From the NCBI GenBank assembly GCA_030625965.1, contig DAOUPV010000003.1:38744-102743 (forward strand): 64,000 bases of DNA, written 5' to 3'. Both the position numbers and the translations under genes were made by a program. This stretch comes from Clostridia bacterium (GTDB lineage Bacteria; Bacillota; TC1; UBA5767). Positions 9,068-17,672 of this stretch are shown here, in pieces (the stretch's first letter is position 1; each line of letters opens with the position of its first letter). Under the pieces are notes generated by a model. The model was not told the DNA's origin, searched no databases, and saw only the letters and a list, made by a program, of their open reading frames with translations.

Positions 9068-10204
9068 ATGGCAACGAAAAAAGAAAAGGTTGTGGTTGAA
9101 GAAAAGAAAACCCCTATCGTGGAAGAAATTGACGAGAGAATTAAAGTGCTGGAAGAAGAAGGCAAGGAAACCGGTAAAATTACTTACGCAACGGTAGGTG
9201 AGGTTTTTGACGAATTCAAGCTGGAACCTTCACACATGAAATACATTATGGAAGAACTGGATAAGGTGAAAATCAAAATCGTCAAAGGCGAAGATGCAGT
9301 TGAAGCCGTTGAGGAGGATGAGCCGGTTGGAAAGCCGGCTATTGATCTATCTATTCCGGAGGGTGTCGGCATCGATGATCCTGTCCGTATGTATTTGAAG
9401 GAAATCGGCAGGGTGCCTTTGCTTTCGGCTCAAGATGAAGTTACTTTGGCCAAACGTATGGAAGCTGGAGGCGGCGACGGCGAATTGGCCAAAAAGGAAC
9501 TGGCGGAAGCCAACCTGAGGCTGGTCGTCAGTATCGCCAAGCGATACGTAGGACGGGGCATGCTGTTCCTGGACCTGATTCAGGAAGGCAATCTCGGACT
9601 CATCAAAGCGGTAGAAAAATTCGACTACACTAAAGGATACAAGTTCAGTACCTATGCTACCTGGTGGATTCGCCAGGCCATCACAAGAGCCATCGCCGAT
9701 CAGGCGAGAACCATCCGTATACCGGTGCATATGGTTGAGACCATCAACAAATTGATCCGGGTACAACGTCAGCTGCTCCAGGAATTGGGTCGCGAACCGA
9801 GCCATGAGGAAGTAGCCGCGGAAATGGACCTGACTGTGGAGAAGGTACGTGAGATCACTAAGATTTCACAAGAGCCGGTTTCACTCGAAACACCCATCGG
9901 GGAAGAGGAAGACAGTCATCTGGGAGATTTCATTCCAGACGAAGATGCGCCAGCACCACCTGATGCGGCCAGTTTCCTGCTATTGAAGGAACAGTTGGAG
10001 GAAGTATTGTACTCTTTGACACCACGTGAGGAGAAAGTTCTTCGCTTGCGTTTTGGATTGGATGATGGAAGACAGAGCACGTTGGAGGAAGTCGGACAGA
10101 AGTTCGGAGTTACCAGAGAACGTATTCGTCAGATCGAGGCAAAAGCGCTGAGAAAACTCAGACATCCAAGCCGTTCGAAAAAGCTGAAAGACTACTTAGA
10201 ATAG
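9068..10204 (+). CDS. rpoD: RNA polymerase primary sigma factor (sigma-A/RpoD)
   Basis: Housekeeping sigma factor. Region 1.1 is short, region 1.2 is [17 protein letters not shown], region 2 includes [20 protein letters not shown] and [17 protein letters not shown], and region 4 includes the helix-turn-helix [19 protein letters not shown]. 378 aa matches the compact sigma-A of low-GC Gram-positives. The start follows a strong AAAGGGGGG site 33 nt after dnaG, so the pair is probably one macromolecular-synthesis operon. A terminator follows. Consensus promoters in this window agree with such a factor. Confidence 0.98.
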   Translation: MATKKEKVVVEEKKTPIVEEIDERIKVLEEEGKETGKITYATVGEVFDEFKLEPSHMKYIMEELDKVKIKIVKGEDAVEAVEEDEPVGKPAIDLSIPEGVGIDDPVRMYLKEIGRVPLLSAQDEVTLAKRMEAGGGDGELAKKELAEANLRLVVSIAKRYVGRGMLFLDLIQEGNLGLIKAVEKFDYTKGYKFSTYATWWIRQAITRAIADQARTIRIPVHMVETINKLIRVQRQLLQELGREPSHEEVAAEMDLTVEKVREITKISQEPVSLETPIGEEEDSHLGDFIPDEDAPAPPDAASFLLLKEQLEEVLYSLTPREEKVLRLRFGLDDGRQSTLEEVGQKFGVTRERIRQIEAKALRKLRHPSRSKKLKDYLE

Positions 10205-10215
10205 TAGGTTATTTG

Positions 10216-10238
10216 AAGGGACCTCGGTCCCTTTTTTT
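10216..10238 (+). terminator. Terminator after rpoD
   Basis: Stem AAGGGAC / GTCCCTT with loop CTCG, followed by a T run. Confidence 0.88.
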
Positions 10239-10319
10239 CTGCTTGAATACAGAGGTTTTATGTGTCTTTATTTATGGATGATTTGCGCCTGGAAAAATTG
10301 AATTTTTTTTAGATTATTG

Positions 10320-10348
10320 TTGACATGGCATAGCACACTGGGTATAAT
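10320..10348 (+). promoter_or_regulatory. Consensus promoter of the tRNA operon
   Basis: Exact TTGACA and TATAAT hexamers with a 17-bp spacer, 27 nt upstream of the first tRNA. The stretch between the rpoD terminator and this promoter holds nothing else I can support. Confidence 0.92.
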
Positions 10349-10375
10349 AAGTCTTGTCGTTAGGGGCAACAACAT

Positions 10376-10451
10376 TCCTCGATAGCTCAATTGGTAGAGC
10401 AATCGGCTGTTAACCGATAGGTTGTAAGTTCGAGTCTTACTCGAGGAGCCA
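10376..10451 (+). tRNA. tRNA-Asn (GTT)
   Basis: Acceptor arms TCCTCGA / TCGAGGA, discriminator G, encoded CCA. The D-arm, anticodon loop CTGTTAA and T-arm with GTTCGAG fold as a normal 76-nt tRNA. Confidence 0.96.
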
Positions 10452-10459
10452 CATTTTTT

Positions 10460-10536
10460 GGGCCCATAGCTCAGTTGGTTAGAGCTACCGGCTCATAACC
10501 GGTAGGTCCCAGGTTCGAGTCCTGGTGGGCCCACCA
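10460..10536 (+). tRNA. tRNA with CAT anticodon (elongator Met, possibly Ile2)
   Basis: Acceptor arms GGGCCCA / TGGGCCC, discriminator A, encoded CCA, anticodon loop CTCATAA. The closed acceptor stem (G1-C72) excludes an initiator tRNA. Elongator Met and lysidine-modified Ile2 cannot be separated by eye; Met is the commoner call for this array position. Confidence 0.9.
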
Positions 10537-10550
10537 TAACGACATATCAA

Positions 10551-10625
10551 GGCCCGTTGGTCAAGCGGTTAAGACACCGCCCTTTCACGGCGGTATCAGG
10601 GGTTCGATTCCCCTACGGGTCACCA
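10551..10625 (+). tRNA. tRNA-Glu (TTC)
   Basis: Acceptor arms GGCCCGT / ACGGGTC, discriminator A, encoded CCA, anticodon loop CTTTCAC, T-loop GTTCGAT. Confidence 0.95.
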
Positions 10626-10630
10626 TATAC

Positions 10631-10706
<76 letters not shown>

Positions 10707-10731
10707 ACCCCGTTTATACGGGGTTTTTTTT
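10707..10731 (+). terminator. Terminator of the tRNA operon
   Basis: Stem ACCCCGT / ACGGGGT with loop TTAT, then eight T, directly after the CCA of tRNA-Val. Confidence 0.9.
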
Positions 10732-10752
10732 GTATAGAAACGGAGGAATATG

Positions 10753-11451
10753 ATGCAGAAGATCAGCAGACGTCTGGAGACCATCGCCAGCATGCTAACA
10801 AAGGGAGATGTCGTTGTCGATGTAGGCACTGATCATGCTTACCTGCTCATAGTTCTGATGGAAGAGCATAAATTCACTAGAGCCATCGGTGTCGATGTGC
10901 ACCGGGGGCCGTATGAGGCTGCTATAGAAAATGTAGGTGCCAGTGAATATAAAGATAGCATCGAGATCCGCCTGGGAGACGGTCTGGGACCTGTAACTGC
11001 TGAAGAGATGGACAGAGTGGCCATCGCTGGCATGGGCGGATATACGATATGCAAGATTCTAAAGGAGTACCCGGAAAAAACCAGCAGGATAAATCAATTG
11101 GTTTTGCAGCCTCAGAGCTCGCCAGAGAGGGTGCGGAAACTGCTCTTTGAGTTGGGATTCGGCATAACCCAGGAACGCCTTTTGAAGGAAGATGGAAAGC
11201 TATATGTAGTCATATCTGCCTTGCGTGATGCCGGTATTCAGCAGCCATCTTGGGAAAATCTGCAAATCGGTCCTTATTTACTTGAAAACGGGTCTGAATA
11301 TTTAGTAGAATATATAGGAGATATGTTACATCATAAACAGTTTGTCCTAAACTCGATCAGAATGGCCAAAAAAGAGGAACTCGAAAAGATCAAAGGCTTG
11401 GAAGATGAGCTGGAACGGCTGAGAAAGCTGAAAAAACGGTATGATAATTAA
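10753..11451 (+). CDS. trmK: tRNA (adenine22-N1)-methyltransferase
   Basis: SAM-dependent methyltransferase that makes m1A22 in tRNA. The class I Rossmann motif is GDVVVDVGTDHAYLLIVL, with IAGMGGYTICKIL as the later SAM-domain motif, followed by a C-terminal coiled coil (KKEELEKIKGLEDELERLRKL), as in YqfN of B. subtilis. There are two adjacent ATG codons; the second (10753) is preferred because it is 6 nt from GGAGG while the first is only 3 nt away. It lies downstream of rpoD and overlaps the Nif3 gene by 11 nt, the conserved Firmicute arrangement. Confidence 0.93.
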   Translation: MQKISRRLETIASMLTKGDVVVDVGTDHAYLLIVLMEEHKFTRAIGVDVHRGPYEAAIENVGASEYKDSIEIRLGDGLGPVTAEEMDRVAIAGMGGYTICKILKEYPEKTSRINQLVLQPQSSPERVRKLLFELGFGITQERLLKEDGKLYVVISALRDAGIQQPSWENLQIGPYLLENGSEYLVEYIGDMLHHKQFVLNSIRMAKKEELEKIKGLEDELERLRKLKKRYDN

Positions 11452-12538
11452 AGATGTAGTTAGTACGATTGAAGGAATCGCTCCAAAGCACTTGAAGGAA
11501 TCCTGGGACCATGTCGGCCTGATGTTAGGCGATATTGAACAGGAGATCGGAAGTGCTCTATTTGCGATGGACGTAACGGAAGAGATTGTTGACGAAGCAG
11601 TCCATGGTGGATACTCATTGATCGTAACCCATCATCCGTTCATTTTTGATGCTCTACAGAGCATCGATTACGCAACATGTAAAGGCAGGATGATCCGCAC
11701 GCTGATCAAGCACGACATAGCGGTCTACAGCGCCCATACCAATTTCGATGCCGCAGAATGCGGCGTGAGTGAAGCGCTGGCGAACCTTCTGGGACTTGTG
11801 AACCTAGAAAAGATGGGAAAATCTCCGCTGAATGCCTGTAAACTGGTATTCTTCATACCGACCGGAGACAAGGAAAGAGTTCTGACAAGTCTGTTTGAGG
11901 CAGGTGCCGGAACTTTTGATAAGTATGAAAACGCATCGTTCTCCATGCAGGGCCAGGGTTCTTTCAAACCGGGCGAGAACGCCAATCCGGCTATCGGTGA
12001 GCCGGGAGAGCAGGTTTACGTGGATGAGTACCGTGTTGAACTGCTTGTACCTAAGAACAGATTGGAACAGGTACTGACGGCGCTGTTTGATAACCACCCT
12101 TATGAAGAGGTGGCCTACGATGTCTATGAACTGTCCAACCGGAATCAGAATACGGGTATTGGACTTGTAGGTTCACTTGAAAATGAAATGACATTGATGT
12201 CTTTGGCGGGAGTCATAAAAGAAAGACTCCGTCTAACATATATACGCATCGTAGGTGATGCCGAACAAGCAATAACCAAGGTTGCAATCTGCGCAGGAGC
12301 TGGTAAACAGTATTACCGAAAATCCCAGGAAATGGGTGCTCAAGTGCTGATTACAGGAGATGTGGATTACCATACGGCACTGGATTGCCAGGCAGCCGGT
12401 ATGTGTCTGATTGATGCGACGCATTTTGCTACGGAAAGGCCTGCCATGGAATGGTTGTGCCAGTACGTCGGTGAGACGAACTCTATTCCGTGCGCATTTT
12501 CAGATTTCAGCCAAGACGCGATTAAGATCTTAGAGTAG
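11441..12538 (+). CDS. Nif3-like dinuclear metal centre protein (YqfO family)
   Basis: NIF3/DUF34 fold. Metal-ligand motifs are present: VTHHPFIFDAL and SAHTNFDAAECGV in the N-terminal half and GDVDYHTALDC and DATHFATE in the C-terminal half. The central insertion (about residues 130-230) is the CutA/PII-like domain of the long YqfO type, which explains 365 aa. The biochemical role is unsettled; annotations as GTP cyclohydrolase I type 2 are weakly supported. It overlaps trmK and its stop codon lies inside the left arm of a terminator. Confidence 0.9.
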   Translation: MIIKDVVSTIEGIAPKHLKESWDHVGLMLGDIEQEIGSALFAMDVTEEIVDEAVHGGYSLIVTHHPFIFDALQSIDYATCKGRMIRTLIKHDIAVYSAHTNFDAAECGVSEALANLLGLVNLEKMGKSPLNACKLVFFIPTGDKERVLTSLFEAGAGTFDKYENASFSMQGQGSFKPGENANPAIGEPGEQVYVDEYRVELLVPKNRLEQVLTALFDNHPYEEVAYDVYELSNRNQNTGIGLVGSLENEMTLMSLAGVIKERLRLTYIRIVGDAEQAITKVAICAGAGKQYYRKSQEMGAQVLITGDVDYHTALDCQAAGMCLIDATHFATERPAMEWLCQYVGETNSIPCAFSDFSQDAIKILE

Positions 12539-12557
12539 GGATGTCCTACTCTTTTGT
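12532..12557 (+). terminator. Terminator overlapping the Nif3 stop codon
   Basis: Stem AGAGTAGG / CCTACTCT with a 5-nt loop, then TTTTGTTTT. The TAG stop of the Nif3 gene is inside the stem, and the next gene's SD lies just after the T tract. Confidence 0.7.
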
Positions 12558-12576
12558 TTTCAAGCGGGGTGAGAAA

Positions 12577-13287
12577 ATGAACTATAACCAATTGTACGAG
12601 CTTCAGTGTATGCGCATCCGTCGGGAAGCTATGGAAAAAAGCTATCCCAGAGAAAGAGAGATGAAACTCCGTAGACGCAAGAAAGAATTGCTTACGGAAA
12701 AGCAGGACCTCATCCTTTTGGAAGAAAAGTTAAGATGCCAGATGAAGGATATCCACAGGTTGCAGGATGAAAAACAGACCATCGTGGAAGAGATCAGCAA
12801 GATCAATGAGGATCTCTATTCCAATCGCTTCACGGCAAAGGAATTGACCAGCATGCAGAACCGGCTGGAAAATCTGGAATCGACGCTCGCCAATCGCAAA
12901 GCCAGGATAGAAAAAGAGAATACTCAGCTAATGTCCAAGAAGTCAGGCCTCAAGGATCGGAAGAATGGTCTGGTCGACCGCATGAAGGACTATCAAGGCA
13001 AAGTGGAGGAATACCTGCAGGAGAGAAATCGCCTGTTGGAAAAACTGAAGCAGCTTGATGAACAGATTGTGGAGTTCGTCGGACAGCTAGGTGAGGAAGA
13101 GCGGGGATTCTACGACAATGAGAATACCAAGTTTGGCATTCAGATGTTGAGCATACTGAAAAAGGGCAGATTCTGTTCCAGCTGCAGCATGCTTTTGGAG
13201 ACGGATACCATTGGTGCGGTCAAGGCCAACCAGGGTGGTGTGCGTTGCCAGAGCTGTGATCGGGTAATCTATAATCTGGAAGAGTAA
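12577..13287 (+). CDS. Coiled-coil protein with C-terminal C4 zinc ribbon
   Basis: COG1579-like protein. Residues ~25-185 are a long charged coiled coil (KQDLILLEEKLRCQMKDIHR and similar heptads), followed by a zinc ribbon with two CxxC pairs, FCSSCSMLL and VRCQSCDRV. The start at 12577 (MNYNQLYELQ) is preferred over the ORF-track start because GGGTGAG precedes it and the extra 12 residues are encoded by terminator sequence. Homologues commonly follow the Nif3 gene. The function is unknown; a nucleic-acid or protein scaffold role is inference. 236 aa. Confidence 0.85.
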   Translation: MNYNQLYELQCMRIRREAMEKSYPREREMKLRRRKKELLTEKQDLILLEEKLRCQMKDIHRLQDEKQTIVEEISKINEDLYSNRFTAKELTSMQNRLENLESTLANRKARIEKENTQLMSKKSGLKDRKNGLVDRMKDYQGKVEEYLQERNRLLEKLKQLDEQIVEFVGQLGEEERGFYDNENTKFGIQMLSILKKGRFCSSCSMLLETDTIGAVKANQGGVRCQSCDRVIYNLEE

Positions 13288-13290
13288 TCC

Positions 13291-13316
13291 TTTACATAGC
13301 GATAATATGTTATACT
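13291..13316 (+). promoter_or_regulatory. Candidate promoter for moaD-aor
   Basis: Extended -10 TGTTATACT, with TTTACA upstream at a short 14-bp spacing. The -35 assignment is weak. Confidence 0.4.
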
Positions 13317-13339
13317 GTATATAGCATAAGGAGAAATTT

Positions 13340-13603
13340 ATGCAAATCAAACTACGTCTGCTGGGTTTTTTCCAGATGATGTTGGGCACGATGTACCTTG
13401 ATGTGGAACTCCCGCCGGATAGTACGGCGCACGATCTTTGGCAGGAGTTGGTTGGTCGTTATGTCCAGCTACAAAAGGAGGATATGAGTAAAATTGCGGG
13501 AATGTCCCTGAACGGTGAATACAAGTATGTTCAGGACTGGCCCGATGTTTTATTGCAGGATGGAGATGAGGTGGATCTCCTGACCCAAATGGGTGGTGGC
13601 TAA
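13340..13603 (+). CDS. MoaD/ThiS family sulfur-carrier protein
   Basis: 87-residue beta-grasp protein beginning MQIKLRLLGFFQMMLG and ending in the Gly-Gly tail characteristic of sulfur carriers (DLLTQMGGG, one extra Gly). MoaD proteins are adenylated and thiocarboxylated at this tail and donate sulfur to the pterin dithiolene. It sits 13 nt upstream of an aldehyde:ferredoxin oxidoreductase, which needs a bis-pterin tungsten cofactor, so a role in making that cofactor is likely. The extra terminal glycine may need trimming or may be tolerated; that is not visible from the sequence. Confidence 0.85.
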   Translation: MQIKLRLLGFFQMMLGTMYLDVELPPDSTAHDLWQELVGRYVQLQKEDMSKIAGMSLNGEYKYVQDWPDVLLQDGDEVDLLTQMGGG

Positions 13604-13616
13604 AAGGGGGAAAAAG

Positions 13617-15521
13617 ATGGGAAAAACTGCTTGGATCGACCTGGCTGGCAAGACCGTTACTGTTCAGGAAACCGATCCTCAACTGATATTGGATTATGTA
13701 GGTAGCAGAGGTATTGCTGCCAAGATACTGTATGACCATGTAGGGACAGAGGTTAAACCTTTCGATCCGGAGAATCTGCTGATATTTTCTACTGGTCCAT
13801 TCACGGGTACGCCGTGGCCGTCCGCTGCCCGTTATACGGTAACCGCAAAATCGCCGGCAACAGGTGCATACGGTTACTCAAACAGCTCCGGCTTCTTCGG
13901 ACCGGAAATGAAAAAGGCCGGATACGATGTGCTGATTTTCGATGGAAAATCAGAAGAACCGGTCTATGTGATGATTGAAGACGATACGATTGAAATACTT
14001 GATGCCAGTGAGTATTGGGGTAAGGAAACCGGAGAAGTGGAGAAGACGCTTCGGGAAACCTATACTGGTAGCCGTGTGGCCTCAATCGGTCCGGCCGGAG
14101 AGAATTTGGTCTCTTGTGCTTCCGTGATCAACGATTATGGGCGTGCAGCCGGTAGAACGGGGATGGGCGCGGTCATGGGCGATAAGAAGCTGAAAGCCGT
14201 AGTCGTGAAATCCACTGAAAAGAAGCCTACCAACAAGAATTTCATGAATGTAGTCCGTCGGGTTACTCCTTTGGTAAAAGACCACCCAGGAGCCAAGGAC
14301 TACACAGAATGGGGCACAGTTATCCTGCTGAACTACAAGAACAAGGGTGGTGACAACCCGGCCAAGAACCATGCCTATGGACAGTTCCCGTTCGGTGATG
14401 AACTCAATGCCCAGGCAATCAAGAAATATACAAAAAAAACTGGCGGATGCTATGCTTGTTCCATCAAGTGTGCCCGTTTTACTGAAGTGAAGGACGGGCC
14501 ATTTAAGACACCGCTCCAGGAAGGTCCGGAGTATGAGACAGCCAATGCGTTGGGACCCAACGTCTGGAACAAGAATCCGGAGTTGCTCATCTACTGCAAC
14601 AAGCTATGCAACGAGATGGGCATCGATACCATATCGGTCGGTGTGATGATCGCCTTCGCCATGGAGGCTAAAGAGAAAGGCCTGCTGACGGATGATAACT
14701 ACAATCTGGAGTGGGGCGATGCAGACACCATCAAGGGCTTGATCGAGGACATTGCTAAGCGCCACGGAAAAGTGGGCCAGCTTCTGGCCGACGGTGTAAA
14801 GAATGCAGGGGAAACCTTGGGCGGCGGAGCCGAAGATTTCGCGTTGCATTGCAAGAATGTGGAAATCCCCAGACAGGATGGACGTGTTCTGAAGGGAATG
14901 GCCCTAGGCCACGCAACTTCCAACCGGGGTGCAGACCATCTGTACGCCTTGGCGACCATCGACCTGACCGGAAACATGGACGTGGTAAGCAAGGTGCCTG
15001 AACTGGCGGCCTGCGGACCGGAACTGATGGATACAACCAAGGAAGATTACAAGGCTGTCATGGTGCGCTGGACAGAGGTCTGTAACGCACTGGCGGATGC
15101 TCTGGGCATCTGCAAATTCGCCTTTACTGAAACCTATGCCATCATGCCGAAGGACCTGGCTGAAGGATTGCGTGCACTGGGCATTGATATGACCGAGGAA
15201 GCACTGTTCCGAGCGGGCCAGCGGATTATTAATCTGGAGCGTATGTACAACGTACGACATGGCTTCAGAAAGATAGATGACATGTTGCCCAAGCGGTTCC
15301 TCGAAGAGCCTTTGGATGTCTACGTACACCCTGAAGACATCGAAAAGGTTTCCAGAGACGAAGCTGAACTGGTTCATAAAGGACTCATGGTGGACCTGGA
15401 ACCTATGCTGGATGAGTATTACAAGCTTGGTAAATGGGATGAGGAAGGGATTCCCAGCGAAGAGCGTTTACGCGAGCTGGGATTGGACGAATGCCTAAAA
15501 GACCTGCCACAAGGCAAATAA
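13617..15521 (+). CDS. aor: Aldehyde:ferredoxin oxidoreductase (tungsten/molybdopterin)
   Basis: Oxidises aldehydes to acids with ferredoxin as electron acceptor, or reduces acids. Domain 1 has SRGIAAKILYDH and FSTGPFTGTPWPSAARYTVT; the [4Fe-4S] cluster cysteines are in GGCYACSIKC (CxxCxxxC) and the distal Cys in ADALGICKFAF; pterin-binding segments include GRAAGRTGMGAVMG and HATSNRGADHLYA. The ATG at 13617 follows AAAGGGGG; the ORF-track start extends into moaD. 634 aa is a little longer than the archaeal enzyme but usual for clostridial AORs. A terminator follows. Confidence 0.93.
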   Translation: MGKTAWIDLAGKTVTVQETDPQLILDYVGSRGIAAKILYDHVGTEVKPFDPENLLIFSTGPFTGTPWPSAARYTVTAKSPATGAYGYSNSSGFFGPEMKKAGYDVLIFDGKSEEPVYVMIEDDTIEILDASEYWGKETGEVEKTLRETYTGSRVASIGPAGENLVSCASVINDYGRAAGRTGMGAVMGDKKLKAVVVKSTEKKPTNKNFMNVVRRVTPLVKDHPGAKDYTEWGTVILLNYKNKGGDNPAKNHAYGQFPFGDELNAQAIKKYTKKTGGCYACSIKCARFTEVKDGPFKTPLQEGPEYETANALGPNVWNKNPELLIYCNKLCNEMGIDTISVGVMIAFAMEAKEKGLLTDDNYNLEWGDADTIKGLIEDIAKRHGKVGQLLADGVKNAGETLGGGAEDFALHCKNVEIPRQDGRVLKGMALGHATSNRGADHLYALATIDLTGNMDVVSKVPELAACGPELMDTTKEDYKAVMVRWTEVCNALADALGICKFAFTETYAIMPKDLAEGLRALGIDMTEEALFRAGQRIINLERMYNVRHGFRKIDDMLPKRFLEEPLDVYVHPEDIEKVSRDEAELVHKGLMVDLEPMLDEYYKLGKWDEEGIPSEERLRELGLDECLKDLPQGK

Positions 15522-15534
15522 TATACAACTGACG

Positions 15535-15566
15535 AAATGGCTATCTTCAGATAGCCATTTTATTTT
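15535..15566 (+). terminator. Terminator after aor
   Basis: Perfect 10-bp stem AAATGGCTAT / ATAGCCATTT with loop CTTCAG and a T-rich tail. Confidence 0.9.
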
Positions 15567-15598
15567 TCATTTCTTTAGAATTGAAATGGTTCTTGGAC

Positions 15599-15627
15599 TT
15601 GTAAAAGACTTGGTTCTCAACTATAAT
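15599..15627 (+). promoter_or_regulatory. Promoter of the CBS-malic enzyme operon
   Basis: TTGTAA, 17-bp spacer, TATAAT, 26 nt upstream of the CBS gene start. Confidence 0.7.
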
Positions 15628-15653
15628 TCAGTAGTGGCAAAGGAGGGATGAAA

Positions 15654-16055
15654 ATGAACATAGCTTTTTTTCTGTTGCCGAAAAACGACGTGATTGTTTT
15701 AGATAAGGATTCGACCATAAGACAAGCTCTGGAAAAGATGGAATATCACGGGTATACCGCGGTTCCGGTAATTGATGAGGAAGGCAGATATGTCAATACC
15801 TTGACAGAAGGTGACATTCTCTGGAAAATCAAGAAGACCAGGGGGCTTAATTTCGATACGACCAGTAAGTATTTCATCAAGGATATCGAACGCAGACGCA
15901 AAATCAAGGCCGTTTCCATCAATTCCGATATGATGGACCTGTTGGAATTGGTTAAGGGACAGAACTTTGTGCCAGTGGTGGACGATCAGGATGTTTTTAT
16001 CGGTATAGTTAGAAGAAGCGAGATTATCTCGTATTATTTCGATCAGATAAAATAG
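15654..16055 (+). CDS. Stand-alone CBS-pair protein
   Basis: 133-residue protein made of one CBS pair: the first repeat includes VLDKDSTIRQALEKMEYHGYTAVPVIDEEGRY, the second KAVSINSDMMDLLELVKGQNFVPVVDDQDVFIG. Such pairs commonly bind adenine nucleotides. There are in-frame ATGs at 15648 and 15654; the first overlaps the GGAGGG site, so 15654 is taken as the start. It lies 8 nt upstream of the malic enzyme gene under one promoter, suggesting it senses energy charge for that enzyme or its pathway; this is inference. Confidence 0.85.
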   Translation: MNIAFFLLPKNDVIVLDKDSTIRQALEKMEYHGYTAVPVIDEEGRYVNTLTEGDILWKIKKTRGLNFDTTSKYFIKDIERRRKIKAVSINSDMMDLLELVKGQNFVPVVDDQDVFIGIVRRSEIISYYFDQIK

Positions 16056-16063
16056 GTGAGAAG

Positions 16064-17239
16064 ATGAATATATTTGAAGAATCAGTATTAGTACACAAGA
16101 AGTATAAGGGTAAAATTGCCATCAAGAGCAAGATGCCCCTTGAGAACAGTAAGGATCTGAGTCTAGCTTACACACCTGGTGTGGCAGAGCCTTGTCGGGA
16201 AATCGCCAAGGACGAGATGCTAGCTTACGAGTATACCAGCAAGGGTAATCTGGTAGCCATCGTCAGCGACGGTACTGCAGTCTTGGGATTGGGTGATATC
16301 GGCGGGCAGGCGAGCATGCCTGTCATGGAGGGGAAAGCCATCCTCTTCAAAGAGTTCGGCGATGTCGATGCGTTCCCAATCTGTCTTTCAACCAAAGATC
16401 CGGATGAAATCGTAGCTGTCGTCAAGGCGATTGCCCCTACATTCGGAGGTATCAATATCGAGGATATATCTGCCCCGGCCTGCTTCGAAATCGAACGCAG
16501 ACTAAAGGCTGAGTTATCGATACCGGTATTCCATGACGATCAGCATGGTACGGCCGTGGTAACCCTGGCAGCCCTGATCAATTCCCTTCGAGTCATTGAA
16601 AAGGACATGAATGACGTAAAAATCGTAATCAACGGTGCCGGTGCTGCCGGTATCGCGATTGCCAAGCTGCTATTGCAGGAAGGTGCTGAGCATCTGGTCT
16701 TGTGTGACCGTAGCGGTATCTTGTATGTGGACAGACCGGAAGGCATGAACGAGGCCAAGACCGAGATTGCGACCAGGACCAACAAAGAAAACCTGCGAGG
16801 CGGACTTGCGGAAGCTATGAAAGGTTCCGATGTATTCATCGGGGTATCTTCTAAGGATGTCGTTTCCGAGGAAATGGCTGCTTCGATGAATGATTGCTCC
16901 ATCGTGATGGCCATGGCCAATCCGGATCCGGAAATAACCCCGGCGCTGGCTAAAAAGGCGGGTGCTTGCATCGTGTGTACTGGACGTAGCGACTATCCCA
17001 ACCAGGTGAACAATGTATTGGCTTTCCCGGGAATTTTCAGAGGTGCACTTGATGTGATGGCAACGGATATCAACGAGGAAATGAAGGTGGCGGCAGCTCA
17101 TGCCATCGCCGACATGGTAAAACCGGAGCAACTGTCCGCTGATTATGTAATTCCTGAGGCACTGAATAAGGAAATCGGAATTGTGGTCGGTGAGAAGGTG
17201 GCCGAGGCAGCTATAAAGAGTGGTGTAGCTAGAAAATAA
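16064..17239 (+). CDS. NAD(P)-dependent malic enzyme
   Basis: Oxidative decarboxylation of malate to pyruvate. Motifs include SLAYTPGVAEPCREIAKD near the N terminus, the metal-binding HDDQHGTAVVTLAAL, the nucleotide-binding VINGAGAAGIAIAKLLL, and CTGRSDYPNQVNNVLAFPG near the C terminus. 391 aa is the short bacterial form without a phosphotransacetylase domain. AGGTGAG precedes the start. It is the second gene of an operon with a CBS protein and ends at a strong terminator. The pyruvate product links it to ppdK. Cofactor preference cannot be read from the sequence by eye. Confidence 0.95.
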   Translation: MNIFEESVLVHKKYKGKIAIKSKMPLENSKDLSLAYTPGVAEPCREIAKDEMLAYEYTSKGNLVAIVSDGTAVLGLGDIGGQASMPVMEGKAILFKEFGDVDAFPICLSTKDPDEIVAVVKAIAPTFGGINIEDISAPACFEIERRLKAELSIPVFHDDQHGTAVVTLAALINSLRVIEKDMNDVKIVINGAGAAGIAIAKLLLQEGAEHLVLCDRSGILYVDRPEGMNEAKTEIATRTNKENLRGGLAEAMKGSDVFIGVSSKDVVSEEMAASMNDCSIVMAMANPDPEITPALAKKAGACIVCTGRSDYPNQVNNVLAFPGIFRGALDVMATDINEEMKVAAAHAIADMVKPEQLSADYVIPEALNKEIGIVVGEKVAEAAIKSGVARK

Positions 17240-17244
17240 AAAAT

Positions 17245-17271
17245 AGCTGGTTCCTAGGAACCAGCTTTTTC
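17245..17271. terminator. Bidirectional terminator between malic enzyme and the minus-strand gene
   Basis: Perfect stem AGCTGGTTCC / GGAACCAGCT with a 2-nt centre; T tract on the plus side and A-rich flank (T tract on the minus strand) on the other, so it can serve both convergent genes. Confidence 0.88.
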
Positions 17272-17277
17272 TTTAAA

Positions 17278-17646
17278 TTATTTCATTTTTTCAGGATTGG
17301 TGCGGAATGGTCTGCAAGTGGCAGCTCTAGTGGTATAAGTGCCTTTCAGATCATATTTGTCGGAAAGCATTGCAATCACATCGTAAGTAGTTTTCTGTGC
17401 TGCTTCAATATCCACTTCACCAAAAGAGTCAGTGTTTTTGTTTTTTGGGTAATAGCAGGTGGCATAAACTTCAGACGAGTCTTTGGCTACATCGAAGACG
17501 CTATCTTGGATGACCAGGAAAACACCGCCTATAAGACAAGTGCCGGAAGGTAGGAAATTTCTGTCAATAGTGAACTCGAAATCAATGTTTTCAACAGAGT
17601 TCAGGTTATTAGAGCAAACGAAATTAATGAGATACTTCTGTTTCAT
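17278..17646 (-). CDS. Hypothetical protein, 122 aa
   Basis: I do not recognise this protein. It is a compact cytosolic-looking 122-residue sequence with no signal peptide or membrane segment, with several cysteines (positions ~11, 37, 64 and 111) and a C-terminal RAATCRPFRTNPEKMK. It has its own AAAGGAG site and a TTGCAT-17-TATAAT promoter on the minus strand, and shares a bidirectional terminator with the malic enzyme operon. It is the only minus-strand gene in the window other than the IS transposase. The regulatory signals make it a credible gene despite the absence of a family assignment. Confidence 0.7.
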   Translation of the reverse strand: MKQKYLINFVCSNNLNSVENIDFEFTIDRNFLPSGTCLIGGVFLVIQDSVFDVAKDSSEVYATCYYPKNKNTDSFGEVDIEAAQKTTYDVIAMLSDKYDLKGTYTTRAATCRPFRTNPEKMK

Positions 17647-17672
17647 ATGAATCTCCTTTCAGATTATAATTC

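Noticed and set aside
10460-10536. Initiator tRNA-fMet for the CAT tRNA
   Set aside because: The first acceptor pair is G-C (closed), whereas initiator tRNAs have an unpaired position 1-72.
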